From Maricaulis alexandrii (GTDB lineage: Bacteria > Pseudomonadota > Alphaproteobacteria > Caulobacterales > Maricaulaceae), in NCBI RefSeq assembly GCF_005871165.1, contig NZ_SWKP01000003.1, forward strand, positions 434,001 through 498,000: DNA of 64,000 bases, given 5' to 3'. Under the pieces are notes generated by a model. That model searched no databases, was not told the DNA's origin, and saw only the letters and a list, made by a program, of their open reading frames with translations. Position numbers and translations under genes: made by a program. This document shows positions 29,510 to 38,589 of the stretch, one piece after another (within the stretch, counting starts at the first letter, position 1; every line of letters begins with the position of its first letter).

Positions 29510-30780
29510 TGAAACAGCTCATCTCAGCTTTTGCAGCGACGCTCACCCTCGCCGCCCCGGCGCTGGCACAGACCTATGCCATCACCAATGGCCAGGTCGT
29601 GACCAATACCGACAGCGGCATTCTGGAGAGCGCCACGGTGCTGGTGCGTGACGGCGATATTGTCGCCGTGGGCGCCGGCATCGAGGTTCCGGCCGAGGCC
29701 ACGGTGATCGATGCCGAGGGTGGCTGGGTCACGCCCGGCGTGTTCGCGCCCTACTCCCAGCTCGGCCTGATCGAGGTCGCGCTGGAGGACAGCACGAATG
29801 ACCAGGCCGCCAGCGAGTCGCCCTTCTCGGTGGCCCTGGATGTGACCGACGGGTTCAACCCGAACGGCACCTATATCCCGACCCACCGGATGGAAGGCGT
29901 CACCCGTGCCGCGATCTATCCGGGCACCGGCCACAATATCTTCGGGGGCCAGGGCGGTCTGGTATCGACCAGTGGCGAGGCCGATTCGGTCTTCGAAAGC
30001 GGCAGTTTCGTCTTCGTCGACCTGTCCCAGTCCGGTGCCAGCCGGGCCGGCGGTTCGCGTCCGGCGGCCTGGGCCTATCTGGCCGCGGCCCTGGCCGATG
30101 CCCGGGGCTATCCGGGCCGGTTTGCCGGGGATCATGAAGGCGATGCCCTGAACCGCTATGACGCGGCGGCCCTGCTGCCGGTCGCCCGCGGCCGGGTGCC
30201 GCTGGTCGTGCAGATCAACCGCGCCGCCGACATCCGCCGGGCCATCCGTTTCCAGGAAGAGAATGCGCCGGTTCGCCTGATCCTGGTCGGGGCGACGGAA
30301 GCCTGGATGGTGGCGGACGAGCTGGCCGCCTCGGGCATTCCGGTCATCATCGACCCGCTGCACGATCTGCCGTTCAACTTCGATTCCCTCGGAGCGAGCC
30401 TGCAGAACGCCGCGCATCTGGATGAAGCCGGTGTCACCGTGGCCTATGCCACGCTGACGGCAGACGGGTATTTCAATGCCCGCCTCCTGCCGCAGAATGC
30501 CGGCAATGCCGTGGCCAATGGCGTCGCCTGGGATGCGGCTTTCCGTGCCATCACGCTCACCCCGGCCGAGATTTTCGGCGTCGGTGACCGCTATGGCGCC
30601 CTGGCGCCGGGTTATGCCGGTGATGTCGTGGTCTGGGACGGTGATCCGCTGGAAGTGATGAGTGCGCCGACGGCGGTGCTCATCGATGGCGAACCCACCG
30701 AGATGGAATCGCGGCAGACCCAGCTGCGGGACCGTTACATCAATATCACGGATGACACCCCATTCGCCTATAGAGACTAG
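29509..30780 (+). CDS. Amidohydrolase-like protein lacking metal ligands
   Basis: A 423-residue exported paralogue of the preceding gene, with a cleavable signal peptide (AAPALAQT, residue 21). It keeps the overall fold landmarks: TPGVFAPYSQLGLIEV where the partner has PGVIDIHSHLG, and GYAGDVVVWDGDPLEV at the C-terminus. The HxH is replaced by APYSQ, the later His positions read VVQINRA and LVGATEAW, and no HSDD is present. It is therefore predicted to be catalytically inactive and could form a heteromer with the lipoprotein. Translationally coupled to it by TAATG. Confidence 0.85.
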   Translation: MKQLISAFAATLTLAAPALAQTYAITNGQVVTNTDSGILESATVLVRDGDIVAVGAGIEVPAEATVIDAEGGWVTPGVFAPYSQLGLIEVALEDSTNDQAASESPFSVALDVTDGFNPNGTYIPTHRMEGVTRAAIYPGTGHNIFGGQGGLVSTSGEADSVFESGSFVFVDLSQSGASRAGGSRPAAWAYLAAALADARGYPGRFAGDHEGDALNRYDAAALLPVARGRVPLVVQINRAADIRRAIRFQEENAPVRLILVGATEAWMVADELAASGIPVIIDPLHDLPFNFDSLGASLQNAAHLDEAGVTVAYATLTADGYFNARLLPQNAGNAVANGVAWDAAFRAITLTPAEIFGVGDRYGALAPGYAGDVVVWDGDPLEVMSAPTAVLIDGEPTEMESRQTQLRDRYINITDDTPFAYRD

Positions 30781-30798
30781 GGTTTCAGCCCTGTTGCG

Positions 30799-30826
30799 TT
30801 GACACAACGCACCGGGACCGTATTTT
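30799..30826 (+). promoter_or_regulatory. Sigma-70-type promoter of the helicase gene
   Basis: A perfect -35 TTGACA (30799-30804), a 16-bp spacer and TATTTT (30821-30826) as -10. Transcription would start near 30833, directly before a 12-bp hairpin. Confidence 0.65.
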
Positions 30827-30836
30827 GCGCCACACC

Positions 30837-30865
30837 AGCGGCCGCGCCCCAACGGCGCGGCCGCT
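30837..30865 (+). terminator. GC-rich hairpin: terminator or 5'-UTR element
   Basis: A perfect 12-bp stem AGCGGCCGCGCC / GGCGCGGCCGCT with a CCAAC loop, followed by TTCGTTCC. It can end the amidohydrolase transcript. It also lies at the very 5' end of the predicted helicase mRNA, about 27 nt before the start codon. Confidence 0.6.
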
Positions 30866-30891
30866 TTCGTTCCGCTTATGCAAAGGGCGCC

Positions 30892-32328
30892 ATGACGTTC
30901 GCCGAACTCGGACTTAGTTCCAAACTCCTCGAAGCCATTGAAACGGCTGGTTATACCGAGCCGACCCCAATCCAGGCAGGCGCCATCCCGCCTGCCCTGG
31001 CTGGCAAGGATGTCTTGGGCATCGCCCAGACCGGCACCGGAAAGACCGCCTCCTTCACCCTTCCCCTGATCGAGCGCCTGTCGCGCGGCCGCGCCAAGGC
31101 CCGCATGCCGCGCTCCCTGATCATCGCCCCGACTCGCGAACTCGCGGCTCAGGTCGCGGAGAATTTCGAGACCTATTCCAAGGGTCAGAAACTCTCCATG
31201 GCGCTGCTGATCGGCGGCGTGGCCTTCAAGCCGCAGGAAGAGATCCTGAACAAGGGCGCCGATGTCCTGATCGCGACGCCGGGCCGCCTGCTCGACCATT
31301 TCGAGCGCGGCAAGCTGTTGATGAGCGGCGTGCAATTCCTCGTCGTCGACGAAGCCGACCGCATGCTGGACATGGGCTTCATCCCGGATCTGGAACGCAT
31401 TTTCAAAATGGTGCCGCCGCGCCGGCAAGTCCTGTTCTTCTCGGCCACCATGCCGAAGGAAATCCAGAGCCTGGTCGACCGTTTCCTGAATGACCCGGAA
31501 CGCGTGGAAGTTTCCCGCCCGGCCACGACCAGCGTCAATATCAAGCAATACCTGGTGAAGCTCGGCTCCAGTGTCGCCAAGGACAAGCGCGCCGCTCTGC
31601 GCGCCGCCATGAACCGCGACGGTGTGAAGAACGGCATCATCTTCGCCAACCGCAAGCGCGATGTGGATATTGTTGCCCGCTCGCTGCAGCGCCACGGCTT
31701 CTCCGCCGCGCCGATCCATGGCGATCTGGACCAGTCCTCGCGCACGCAGACCCTAGCCGATTTCAAGTCCGGCGAGCTGCGCTTCCTGGTGGCCAGTGAT
31801 GTGGCCGCCCGTGGACTGGACATTCCCAATGTCAGTCACGTCTTCAACTATGACGTCCCGCATCATGCGGACGATTATGTCCACCGCATCGGCCGTACCG
31901 GCCGGGCCGGCAATACCGGTGAGAGCGTCACGATTTCCACGTCGGCGGATTCCAAATCCCTCGCCGCCGTGCTGAAGCTCATCCAGCAGGACATTGAAAT
32001 CCTTGAGCTGGACGGCCAGACCGCAGCACCGGCCGCGAAGGCCAAGTCCGACGAGGCTGCGTCTGAGGACAAGCCGAAATCGCGCCGCTCATCCGGCGGA
32101 GGCCGCAGCAAGTCGCGCGCGGCCAAGAGCGACAAACCGCAAGCCGACAGTGCGCCGGTCGAAAAGGACGATACCGCGTCCGAAACGCCGCCAGCCCGCC
32201 AACCGGCCGAGAAGGCTGAGAAGCCCGCCCGCCCGGCGCGCAAGGACAAGAGCCGCAACCGAAGGTCGGACTCGCAGGATCGCCCTGTGGTCGGCTTCGG
32301 CGACCATGTCCCGGACTTCATGTCCTGA
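30892..32328 (+). CDS. rhlE: DEAD-box RNA helicase, RhlE type
   Basis: A 478-residue helicase. Motifs in order: Q motif GYTEPTPIQAGAIPPAL, motif I AQTGTGKTAS, Ia PTRELAAQ, DEAD-box VVDEADRMLDMGF, motif III FSATMP, motif V DVAARGLDIPNV and motif VI HRIGRTGRAG. The core is followed by about 90 low-complexity Lys/Arg/Ser/Ala residues and a short terminal peptide VVGFGDHVPDFMS that looks conserved. It likely remodels RNA in the degradosome or ribosome assembly. ATG 30892 is chosen because homology starts at MTFAELGL; an earlier in-frame ATG would lie within the promoter. Confidence 0.93.
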   Translation: MTFAELGLSSKLLEAIETAGYTEPTPIQAGAIPPALAGKDVLGIAQTGTGKTASFTLPLIERLSRGRAKARMPRSLIIAPTRELAAQVAENFETYSKGQKLSMALLIGGVAFKPQEEILNKGADVLIATPGRLLDHFERGKLLMSGVQFLVVDEADRMLDMGFIPDLERIFKMVPPRRQVLFFSATMPKEIQSLVDRFLNDPERVEVSRPATTSVNIKQYLVKLGSSVAKDKRAALRAAMNRDGVKNGIIFANRKRDVDIVARSLQRHGFSAAPIHGDLDQSSRTQTLADFKSGELRFLVASDVAARGLDIPNVSHVFNYDVPHHADDYVHRIGRTGRAGNTGESVTISTSADSKSLAAVLKLIQQDIEILELDGQTAAPAAKAKSDEAASEDKPKSRRSSGGGRSKSRAAKSDKPQADSAPVEKDDTASETPPARQPAEKAEKPARPARKDKSRNRRSDSQDRPVVGFGDHVPDFMS

Positions 32329-32335
32329 GGCAGAT

Positions 32336-32370
32336 CGCTGAGTCGATGTGACTGACTCAGCGCGCCTTTT
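32336..32370 (+). terminator. Helicase gene terminator
   Basis: A 9-bp stem CGCTGAGTC / GACTCAGCG with a 9-nt loop, followed by CGCCTTTT. Confidence 0.65.
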
Positions 32371-32493
32371 CCACACGCCTGACCCGTTTTTCTCCGGACA
32401 AACGGGTCATTTTTACGACTTCTTTTCCTTTCTTGCCTAAGGTCCGGCCTAACACAGACGCAGAAGCGCCTGGCAGAAAGCAAGGAAAAGCTC

Positions 32494-33543
32494 GTGAACG
32501 GTCGACTGCTTGGGAAGGAAGGACGTGAGTTCGCGCAAAAGGCGCTGGAGCTCATGGAACAGTTCGGGGTCCCGCCGACGCCTGAAAATTACGCAGTCTG
32601 GATCTGCTTCGCCAGCGATACCAATCCGGAATTGTGCGAAACCCTGCGAGATCACATCGAGACCTCCAAGGATTTCAATGACCAGGTCAATGCTGACCTG
32701 TTCGAACAGTATTTCCAGTGGAAAGCCATCCAGGATGCGATCCTGGAAAGCGGTGGCGCGATGTGCCGCGAACTCGGGGTCGTGCAGCAGCAGTTGCAGG
32801 ACGCCGAGCGCGATACCGCCGCCTATGGCAAGGCCCTGCAAGGGGCTGCCGGCGAGCTGAGCGACAGCCCGGACGAAGCCGGCATGCGCCGCCTGGTGGA
32901 ATCCCTGGTCTCCGCCACGGCCCGGATGCAGGCGCGCAGCCAGGCTCTGGAAGACAAGCTCCAGGCGACCTCCAACGAAGTGACGCAATTGCGTGATCAC
33001 CTCGAACGGGTCCGCCAGGAAGCCATGACGGACGCCCTCACCGGCATCGCCAACCGCAAGCGGTTCGACGAGACGCTGCGCCGGGCACGCCGGGACGCTG
33101 ACGAGACCAAGAAGCCGCTCAGCCTGATCCTGTGCGATATCGACTTCTTCAAGCGGTTCAACGACACTTGGGGCCACCAGACCGGTGACCAGATCATCCG
33201 CTTCGTGGCCGGGTGTCTGACGCGTCACTCCAAGGACAGCCATGTCGTCGCCCGCTATGGCGGCGAGGAATTCGGCATTGTCATGCCCAACACGGATGCG
33301 GTGGCCGCCAGCGAAATCGCTGAAAAGATCCGCAAGACGGTCGAATCCAAGAAGCTGCTGCGCAAATCCACCAATGAGGATCTGGGCAATATCACGATCT
33401 CACTGGGTGTGGCCTGCTATCGTGACGGGGAATCGATCGAGGAATTGATCGAGCGCTCCGACGCCAATCTCTACCGGTCCAAGACCGAGGGCCGGAACCG
33501 GACCTCGAATGATCTGGAAGCCGGTGCGCGCAACGCGGCCTGA
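32494..33543 (+). CDS. Diguanylate cyclase (GGDEF domain)
   Basis: A 349-residue soluble protein. Residues 1-165 are helical with no recognised sensor; residues 120-170 look like a coiled coil leading into the GGDEF domain. The GGDEF domain begins DALTGIANRKRFDETL, has the metal Asp in LILCDIDFFKRFNDTWGH and the active-site motif RYGGEEF. The inhibitory I-site RxxD normally found before it reads KDSH here, so product inhibition may be absent. Start GTG 32494, preceded by GGAAAAG. It would make c-di-GMP, which controls motility and holdfast in this group. No phosphodiesterase EAL domain is attached. Confidence 0.92.
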   Translation: MNGRLLGKEGREFAQKALELMEQFGVPPTPENYAVWICFASDTNPELCETLRDHIETSKDFNDQVNADLFEQYFQWKAIQDAILESGGAMCRELGVVQQQLQDAERDTAAYGKALQGAAGELSDSPDEAGMRRLVESLVSATARMQARSQALEDKLQATSNEVTQLRDHLERVRQEAMTDALTGIANRKRFDETLRRARRDADETKKPLSLILCDIDFFKRFNDTWGHQTGDQIIRFVAGCLTRHSKDSHVVARYGGEEFGIVMPNTDAVAASEIAEKIRKTVESKKLLRKSTNEDLGNITISLGVACYRDGESIEELIERSDANLYRSKTEGRNRTSNDLEAGARNAA

Positions 33544-33566
33544 GCCTGATCATCAGCGACATGACG

Positions 33567-33596
33567 AAAAAGCCGCCCCTTCCGGGCGGCTTTTTT
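33567..33596. terminator. Bidirectional terminator
   Basis: AAAAAGCCGCCC / GGGCGGCTTTTTT with a 5-nt loop lies between the convergent diguanylate cyclase and GST genes. It has T runs on both strands and serves both transcripts, including the end of the long suf operon. Confidence 0.9.
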
Positions 33597-33597
33597 G

Positions 33598-34188
33598 TTA
33601 CCCGTCGGCGGGTGGCTGTGTGTCCTTGAAACTGTCCCGCCCGGCCCAGGCTTCCTTGAGGGCCTGCAAATTGGGACGTCCACCGCGCCAATCGCTCTCT
33701 GGATATCGGAAATCCAGATAGGCGAGCGCCACCGCCATGGTCAGCGGCCCCTGCGCCATCGGGTTCTCCAGATCCGCGACCACGGTTTCCAGCTCGTCCA
33801 GCGCCCGCAGGATGCCGCGCTCCCGGCGACCGATCCAGAAATCGGAACGCTGGCCCTCATCGCGGACCATTTCGACCCGGCGCATGACGGTCAGATCCAG
33901 AAGGCCATTGCCGAGCGCTTCAAGGCGGCGGTCCGTCCAGTCCCGCGGCCAGGGATCACCCGCCTGTTCGGCGATATAATCGGCGATCAGGGCGCTTTCG
34001 GTCAGCGCCTGGCCATCATCCATCTGAAGACAGGGCACCCGGCCCAGCGGATTGGCCCGCAACAGGTCCGGGTCATCATCGAAGGGATGGGCTTCGACTT
34101 CCTCGATCCGGCCGGTCAGCCCCATTTCACGCACCATGACGCGGCATTTGCGCGAATAGGGCGAGGTGGTGGAAATGATCAGCTTCAT
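33598..34188 (-). CDS. Glutathione S-transferase family protein
   Basis: A 196-residue protein. The N-terminal thioredoxin-fold domain starts MKLIISTTSPYSRKCRVM, with the SPYSRK active-site region, then NPLGRVPCLQMDDGQALTESALIADYI, where cis-Pro and the ES pair bind glutathione. The C-terminal half is the helical GST domain. It lies 40 bp downstream of sufA on the same strand, with no terminator visible in between, so it is probably the last gene of the isc/suf operon. A link to Fe-S handling is inference. Confidence 0.87.
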   Translation of the reverse strand: MKLIISTTSPYSRKCRVMVREMGLTGRIEEVEAHPFDDDPDLLRANPLGRVPCLQMDDGQALTESALIADYIAEQAGDPWPRDWTDRRLEALGNGLLDLTVMRRVEMVRDEGQRSDFWIGRRERGILRALDELETVVADLENPMAQGPLTMAVALAYLDFRYPESDWRGGRPNLQALKEAWAGRDSFKDTQPPADG

Positions 34189-34228
34189 GGGACGGCTCCG
34201 GCTACCGGTCCTGTCGCCCCACGAGCGA

Positions 34229-34588
34229 TCAGGCCTCTTTGACAGGAATAATCGTCACGCTTTCCCCGCAACCGCAGGCATCGGTCTGGTTGGGGTTGTT
34301 AAACACGAATTTGGCATGAAGCGGCGTGACTTCATAGTCGATCTGGGTTCCGAGCAGGAAGAGAAGCGCCTTGGATTCCAGAACGATCTCCACGCCCTTA
34401 TCCTCGACGCGCTCATCGAGCGCCTCCGGCGCCTCGACATAGTCCATCTCGTATTCCATGCCCGCGCAGCCGCCATTCTTGACGCCGACGCGCAGGAATC
34501 CGGTACCGCGCTGGGCCATGATCGACTTCACGCGATCGGCAGCCGCCTCGGTCAGGGTCACAGCCTTGGGACGTTCACGTACGGCCAT
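34229..34588 (-). CDS. sufA: A-type Fe-S carrier protein SufA/IscA
   Basis: A 119-residue HesB/IscA family protein that carries nascent Fe-S clusters to target enzymes. The conserved cluster ligands are Cys in NGGCAGMEY and the CGCGES pair near the C-terminus (TDACGCGESVTI). It follows sufT by 9 bp. Confidence 0.94.
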   Translation of the reverse strand: MAVRERPKAVTLTEAAADRVKSIMAQRGTGFLRVGVKNGGCAGMEYEMDYVEAPEALDERVEDKGVEIVLESKALLFLLGTQIDYEVTPLHAKFVFNNPNQTDACGCGESVTIIPVKEA

Positions 34589-34597
34589 GCGGCCCTC

Positions 34598-35050
34598 CTA
34601 GAACATGTTCAGCGCAAGACGCGCTTCATCAGACATGCGGTCGGGCGTCCAGGGCGGCTCGAAGGTGAGCTCCACCAGCGCCCGCTCGACACCATCGACC
34701 TTCTCGACAGCCTCCTGCACCCAGCCGGGCATTTCGCCCGCCACGGGGCATCCAGGGGCCGTCAAGGACATTTCCACCTTCAAGGTCCGGTCATCTTCCA
34801 GATCGACCTTGTAGATCAGGCCCAGCTCGTAGATGTCGACCGGGATTTCCGGGTCGTAGACGGTCTTCAAGGCCTCAACGACATCGTCGGTGATGCGCGC
34901 CAGTTCCTGCTCCGGAATCGCGCTCGGTGCCGGCGAGACGGCATGCGCCACCTCGTCCGGCGTTTTCGGCGCGGCGGACGGAGCCGACTGGGCCGGGACC
35001 TTGGCCGAAGCGGACAGGTCGATCATGTCGCGTTGGGTATTCTCGGTCAT
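34598..35050 (-). CDS. sufT: SUF-associated MIP18/DUF59 family protein
   Basis: A 150-residue protein. Residues 1-45 are an Ala/Ser/Pro-rich leader. The DUF59 domain follows: DDVVEALKTVYDPEIPVDIYELGLIYKV, then LTAPGCPVAGEMPGWVQEAVEKV with the conserved Cys. The family helps mature Fe-S proteins. It lies 8 bp from sufS and 9 bp from sufA. Confidence 0.92.
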   Translation of the reverse strand: MTENTQRDMIDLSASAKVPAQSAPSAAPKTPDEVAHAVSPAPSAIPEQELARITDDVVEALKTVYDPEIPVDIYELGLIYKVDLEDDRTLKVEMSLTAPGCPVAGEMPGWVQEAVEKVDGVERALVELTFEPPWTPDRMSDEARLALNMF

Positions 35051-35058
35051 GTCACAGC

Positions 35059-36300
35059 CTAGATGAGAAAGCTTGCGGCCTTTTTCAATGCGTCGACAAA
35101 CGCATCGGCCTCTTCAGGAGTGTTGTAGATGGCGAAACTTGCCCGCGCCGTCGCCGATACGCCCATGGCCCGCATCAGGGGCTGGGCGCAATGATGGCCG
35201 GCCCGCACGGCCACGCCATACTTGTCGAGCAGCTGGGCCAGGTCGTGCGGATGCGCGCCGTCCAGGGTGAAGGAAATGATGGCGCCCTTGTCCTGCGCCG
35301 TGCCGATCACCCGCAGACCCTCGATATCGGCCAAGCCGGCCATGGCCCGGTCCATCAGGGCGCGCTCATGCGCCATCACGGCAGCACGATCATGACGCTC
35401 CATCCAGCGGATGGCGGCACCCAGGCCGATCGCATCGGCAATCGCCGGCGTGCCGGCCTCGAACTTGTGCGGCAGATCGGCCCAGGTGACGTGGGTCTCA
35501 TAGACATCGGCGATCATCTCGCCACCGCCCATATAGGGAGGCAGACGCTCCAGCCAGTCGCGCTTGGCGTAGAGCGCGCCGATGCCGGACGGGCCATAGA
35601 GCTTGTGACCGGTGAAGACGAAGAAGTCGCAATCAAGCGCCTGGACATCGACCGGCAGGTGGACGGCCGACTGGGAGCCATCGAGCAGAAGCGCGATGTT
35701 GCGATCATCGGCAATCTGCTTGATCCGCGTCACATTATTCACCGTGCCAAGCACGTTGGACATGTGGGTTATGGCGATCAGGCGGGTGCGCTCATTAACC
35801 AACTCTGCCAAGTGTTCATAGTCCAGCTCACCCCGCTCGGTGACCCGCACCCATTTGATGGCTAACCCCCTGCCCTCACTGGCCAAACGCCAGGGAACGA
35901 TATTGGAGTGGTGCTCCATCTGGGAGAGGACGATCTCGTCACCCGGCTCGCACATTTGGCAGAAAGAGTGGGCAACAAGGTTAATCGCCTCGGTCGAGCC
36001 GCGCGTGAAAACGATCTCTTCGGTGGAGCCGGCATTGAGGAAACGCCGGACATCCTCGCGCGACTTCTCGAACTCTTCCGTCGTCTCATTGGCGAGCGTG
36101 TGGAGGCCGCGATGCACATTGGCGTAGGAGGCGCGATAGACACCGGCGACACTCTCGATCACGAATTCCGGCTTCTGCGCCGAGGCGGCATTGTCCAGAT
36201 AGACGAGCGGATTGCCATTGATCTCGCGCTGCAGGATCGGGAATTCAGCGCGAATGGCCTCGACATTCAGCGCCGGGGATATGCTCGACTGTGCGGTCAT
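35059..36300 (-). CDS. sufS: Cysteine desulfurase SufS
   Basis: A 413-residue class II cysteine desulfurase, PLP-dependent, that mobilises sulfur from cysteine for the SUF scaffold. Seen: YLDNAASAQKPEFVI, the PLP Lys in FVFTGHKLYGPSGIG, and the active-site Cys in VRAGHHCAQPLMR. It overlaps sufD by 4 nt (ATGA). This is the second desulfurase gene of the operon. Confidence 0.96.
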   Translation of the reverse strand: MTAQSSISPALNVEAIRAEFPILQREINGNPLVYLDNAASAQKPEFVIESVAGVYRASYANVHRGLHTLANETTEEFEKSREDVRRFLNAGSTEEIVFTRGSTEAINLVAHSFCQMCEPGDEIVLSQMEHHSNIVPWRLASEGRGLAIKWVRVTERGELDYEHLAELVNERTRLIAITHMSNVLGTVNNVTRIKQIADDRNIALLLDGSQSAVHLPVDVQALDCDFFVFTGHKLYGPSGIGALYAKRDWLERLPPYMGGGEMIADVYETHVTWADLPHKFEAGTPAIADAIGLGAAIRWMERHDRAAVMAHERALMDRAMAGLADIEGLRVIGTAQDKGAIISFTLDGAHPHDLAQLLDKYGVAVRAGHHCAQPLMRAMGVSATARASFAIYNTPEEADAFVDALKKAASFLI

Positions 36301-37319
36301 GACAGGGCCTCCAGACGGGTGCGCAATTGCGCTTTCAGATCTTCGCGAAGCGTCTCGTCCGCGATGGCATCCAGCGGCTCGGCGAGGAAGCTCTCAATCA
36401 GCAGCGCCCGGGCGCGCGGCGCGGGAATGCCGCGCTGGCGCATGTAGAAGAGCGCGGTCTCGTCGAGCGCACCGAGCGCATTACCGTGGGCGCACTGGAC
36501 ATCATCGGCATAGATTTCCAGCTCGGGCTTGGCATCGATCTCGGCACGGTCATCCAGCATCATGGCCCGGTGCGTCATGCGCGCATCGGTCTGCTGGGCG
36601 GCCCGGTCAACAATGAACTTGCCCTGGAAGACGCCATGCCCCTTGGCCGCCGCAGCCCCCTTGACGAGCTGTTGGGTGACACCGCCGGGGCCGGTGTGAT
36701 GGACCACGGTTGTCGTGTCGGCATGGCGGTCGCTATCGAGCAGATAGACGCCGCCCAGATCGACCAAAGCCCCCTCACCCGGATGCGTGACATGGGTCTC
36801 GATCCGGGACAGACGGCCACCGAAATCCAGCGAGCGCTGATGCAGGTGCGCGCCTTGGGCCAGGGTGATCTCTGCCGAGGAGATGAAAACGCCCGCGGCT
36901 TCGTCCGGAGCGATGATGATGCGGTCGAGACGCGCATTCTCTTCCAGCGTGATGGCGAGGTGCCAATTGCCCAGCGCCGCGGCTTCTGCGCTGTAGCGCT
37001 CGACCAGGGTCACGGAGGCGCCGGCCGGAATGACAAGGGACGCATCGGCCGCGCTGGCGCCAGTCGAGGCCGTCACGCCCAGCTCAATGTGAGCCCCATC
37101 GGTGACCGGCGTTTCGAGACCGGTGACCGTCATCCGGCCCGGCGCGGTCACATCATTAGCGGCCCGGCGCAGATCCGACCATTTCCAAAGCTCGTGACGG
37201 CGCGTCGGCAGGCCGTCGCGGCGGGTCGCCTCGCGCAGTTGGGCCTGCCAGCCCGTCGCGCCGTCGAGCGCGTCGATCAGGGCCAGTTCGGCCGGGGTAT
37301 GGGTGAGTGTGGCCGTCAT
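36297..37319 (-). CDS. sufD: Fe-S cluster assembly protein SufD
   Basis: A 340-residue scaffold subunit of the SufBC2D complex. The C-terminal beta-helix includes GRLSRIETHVTHPGEGALVDLGGVYLL and KPELEIYADDVQCAHGNALGALDETALFYMRQRGI, characteristic of SufB/SufD. It starts 3 bp after the sufC stop. Confidence 0.95.
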   Translation of the reverse strand: MTATLTHTPAELALIDALDGATGWQAQLREATRRDGLPTRRHELWKWSDLRRAANDVTAPGRMTVTGLETPVTDGAHIELGVTASTGASAADASLVIPAGASVTLVERYSAEAAALGNWHLAITLEENARLDRIIIAPDEAAGVFISSAEITLAQGAHLHQRSLDFGGRLSRIETHVTHPGEGALVDLGGVYLLDSDRHADTTTVVHHTGPGGVTQQLVKGAAAAKGHGVFQGKFIVDRAAQQTDARMTHRAMMLDDRAEIDAKPELEIYADDVQCAHGNALGALDETALFYMRQRGIPAPRARALLIESFLAEPLDAIADETLREDLKAQLRTRLEALS

Positions 37320-37322
37320 GGA

Positions 37323-38087
<765 letters not shown>

Positions 38088-38100
38088 GTCGATCGACCTG

Positions 38101-38589
38101 TCAGTTCGGGTTCAGCGGCGCATAGGCCACACATTCGATTTCAACGGCGGCGCCCAGCGCCAGGGCCGCAACGCCGGCCGTCGCCCGTGCCGGACGGTGA
38201 TCGCCCAGGGCTGCGGCATAGGCCTCATTCATCGCCGGATAATCGGCCATGTCGGCGAGATAAATGGTGCAGGAAGCCAGATCGTCCAGCGTCGCGCCCA
38301 CCAAGCCGAGCGAGGTCTCGATATTGGCCATGGTCTGCGTCGTCTGAGGTCCGGCACCGCCCGGCACCAGGTCTTCAGTGCCCGGGTAACGGCCGAGATG
38401 ACCGGAGACAAAGAGCAGATCGCCCGCCCTCGCCACGGAAGAGAACGGTGCCCAGTCCGGCAGTCCGTCCACACGGTAGGTCTCGAGCGGCGGTGCATCG
38501 CGGTCGATACGGACATCGGCACTGTCGGCGACGAGGACACAGCCTGAGAGGCCAAGCGCCGCGAGTGGCGCCAGGATCAGGGTACGCAT
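38101..38589 (-). CDS. RidA-family lipoprotein
   Basis: A 162-residue protein. The signal peptide MRTLILAPLAALGLSGC ends in a lipobox (LSGC, Cys 17), so it is predicted to be envelope-anchored. The RidA/YjgF fold follows: FVSGHLGRYPGTEDLV, GATLDDLASCTIYLADMADYPAMNEAY, and the conserved Arg in HRPARATAGVAALALGAAVEIECVAY. Typical RidA proteins are cytosolic enamine deaminases; an exported form must do something else or act on external imines. Start 38589 overlaps the cupin stop (TGATG). It lies 13 bp before sufC. Confidence 0.85.
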   Translation of the reverse strand: MRTLILAPLAALGLSGCVLVADSADVRIDRDAPPLETYRVDGLPDWAPFSSVARAGDLLFVSGHLGRYPGTEDLVPGGAGPQTTQTMANIETSLGLVGATLDDLASCTIYLADMADYPAMNEAYAAALGDHRPARATAGVAALALGAAVEIECVAYAPLNPN

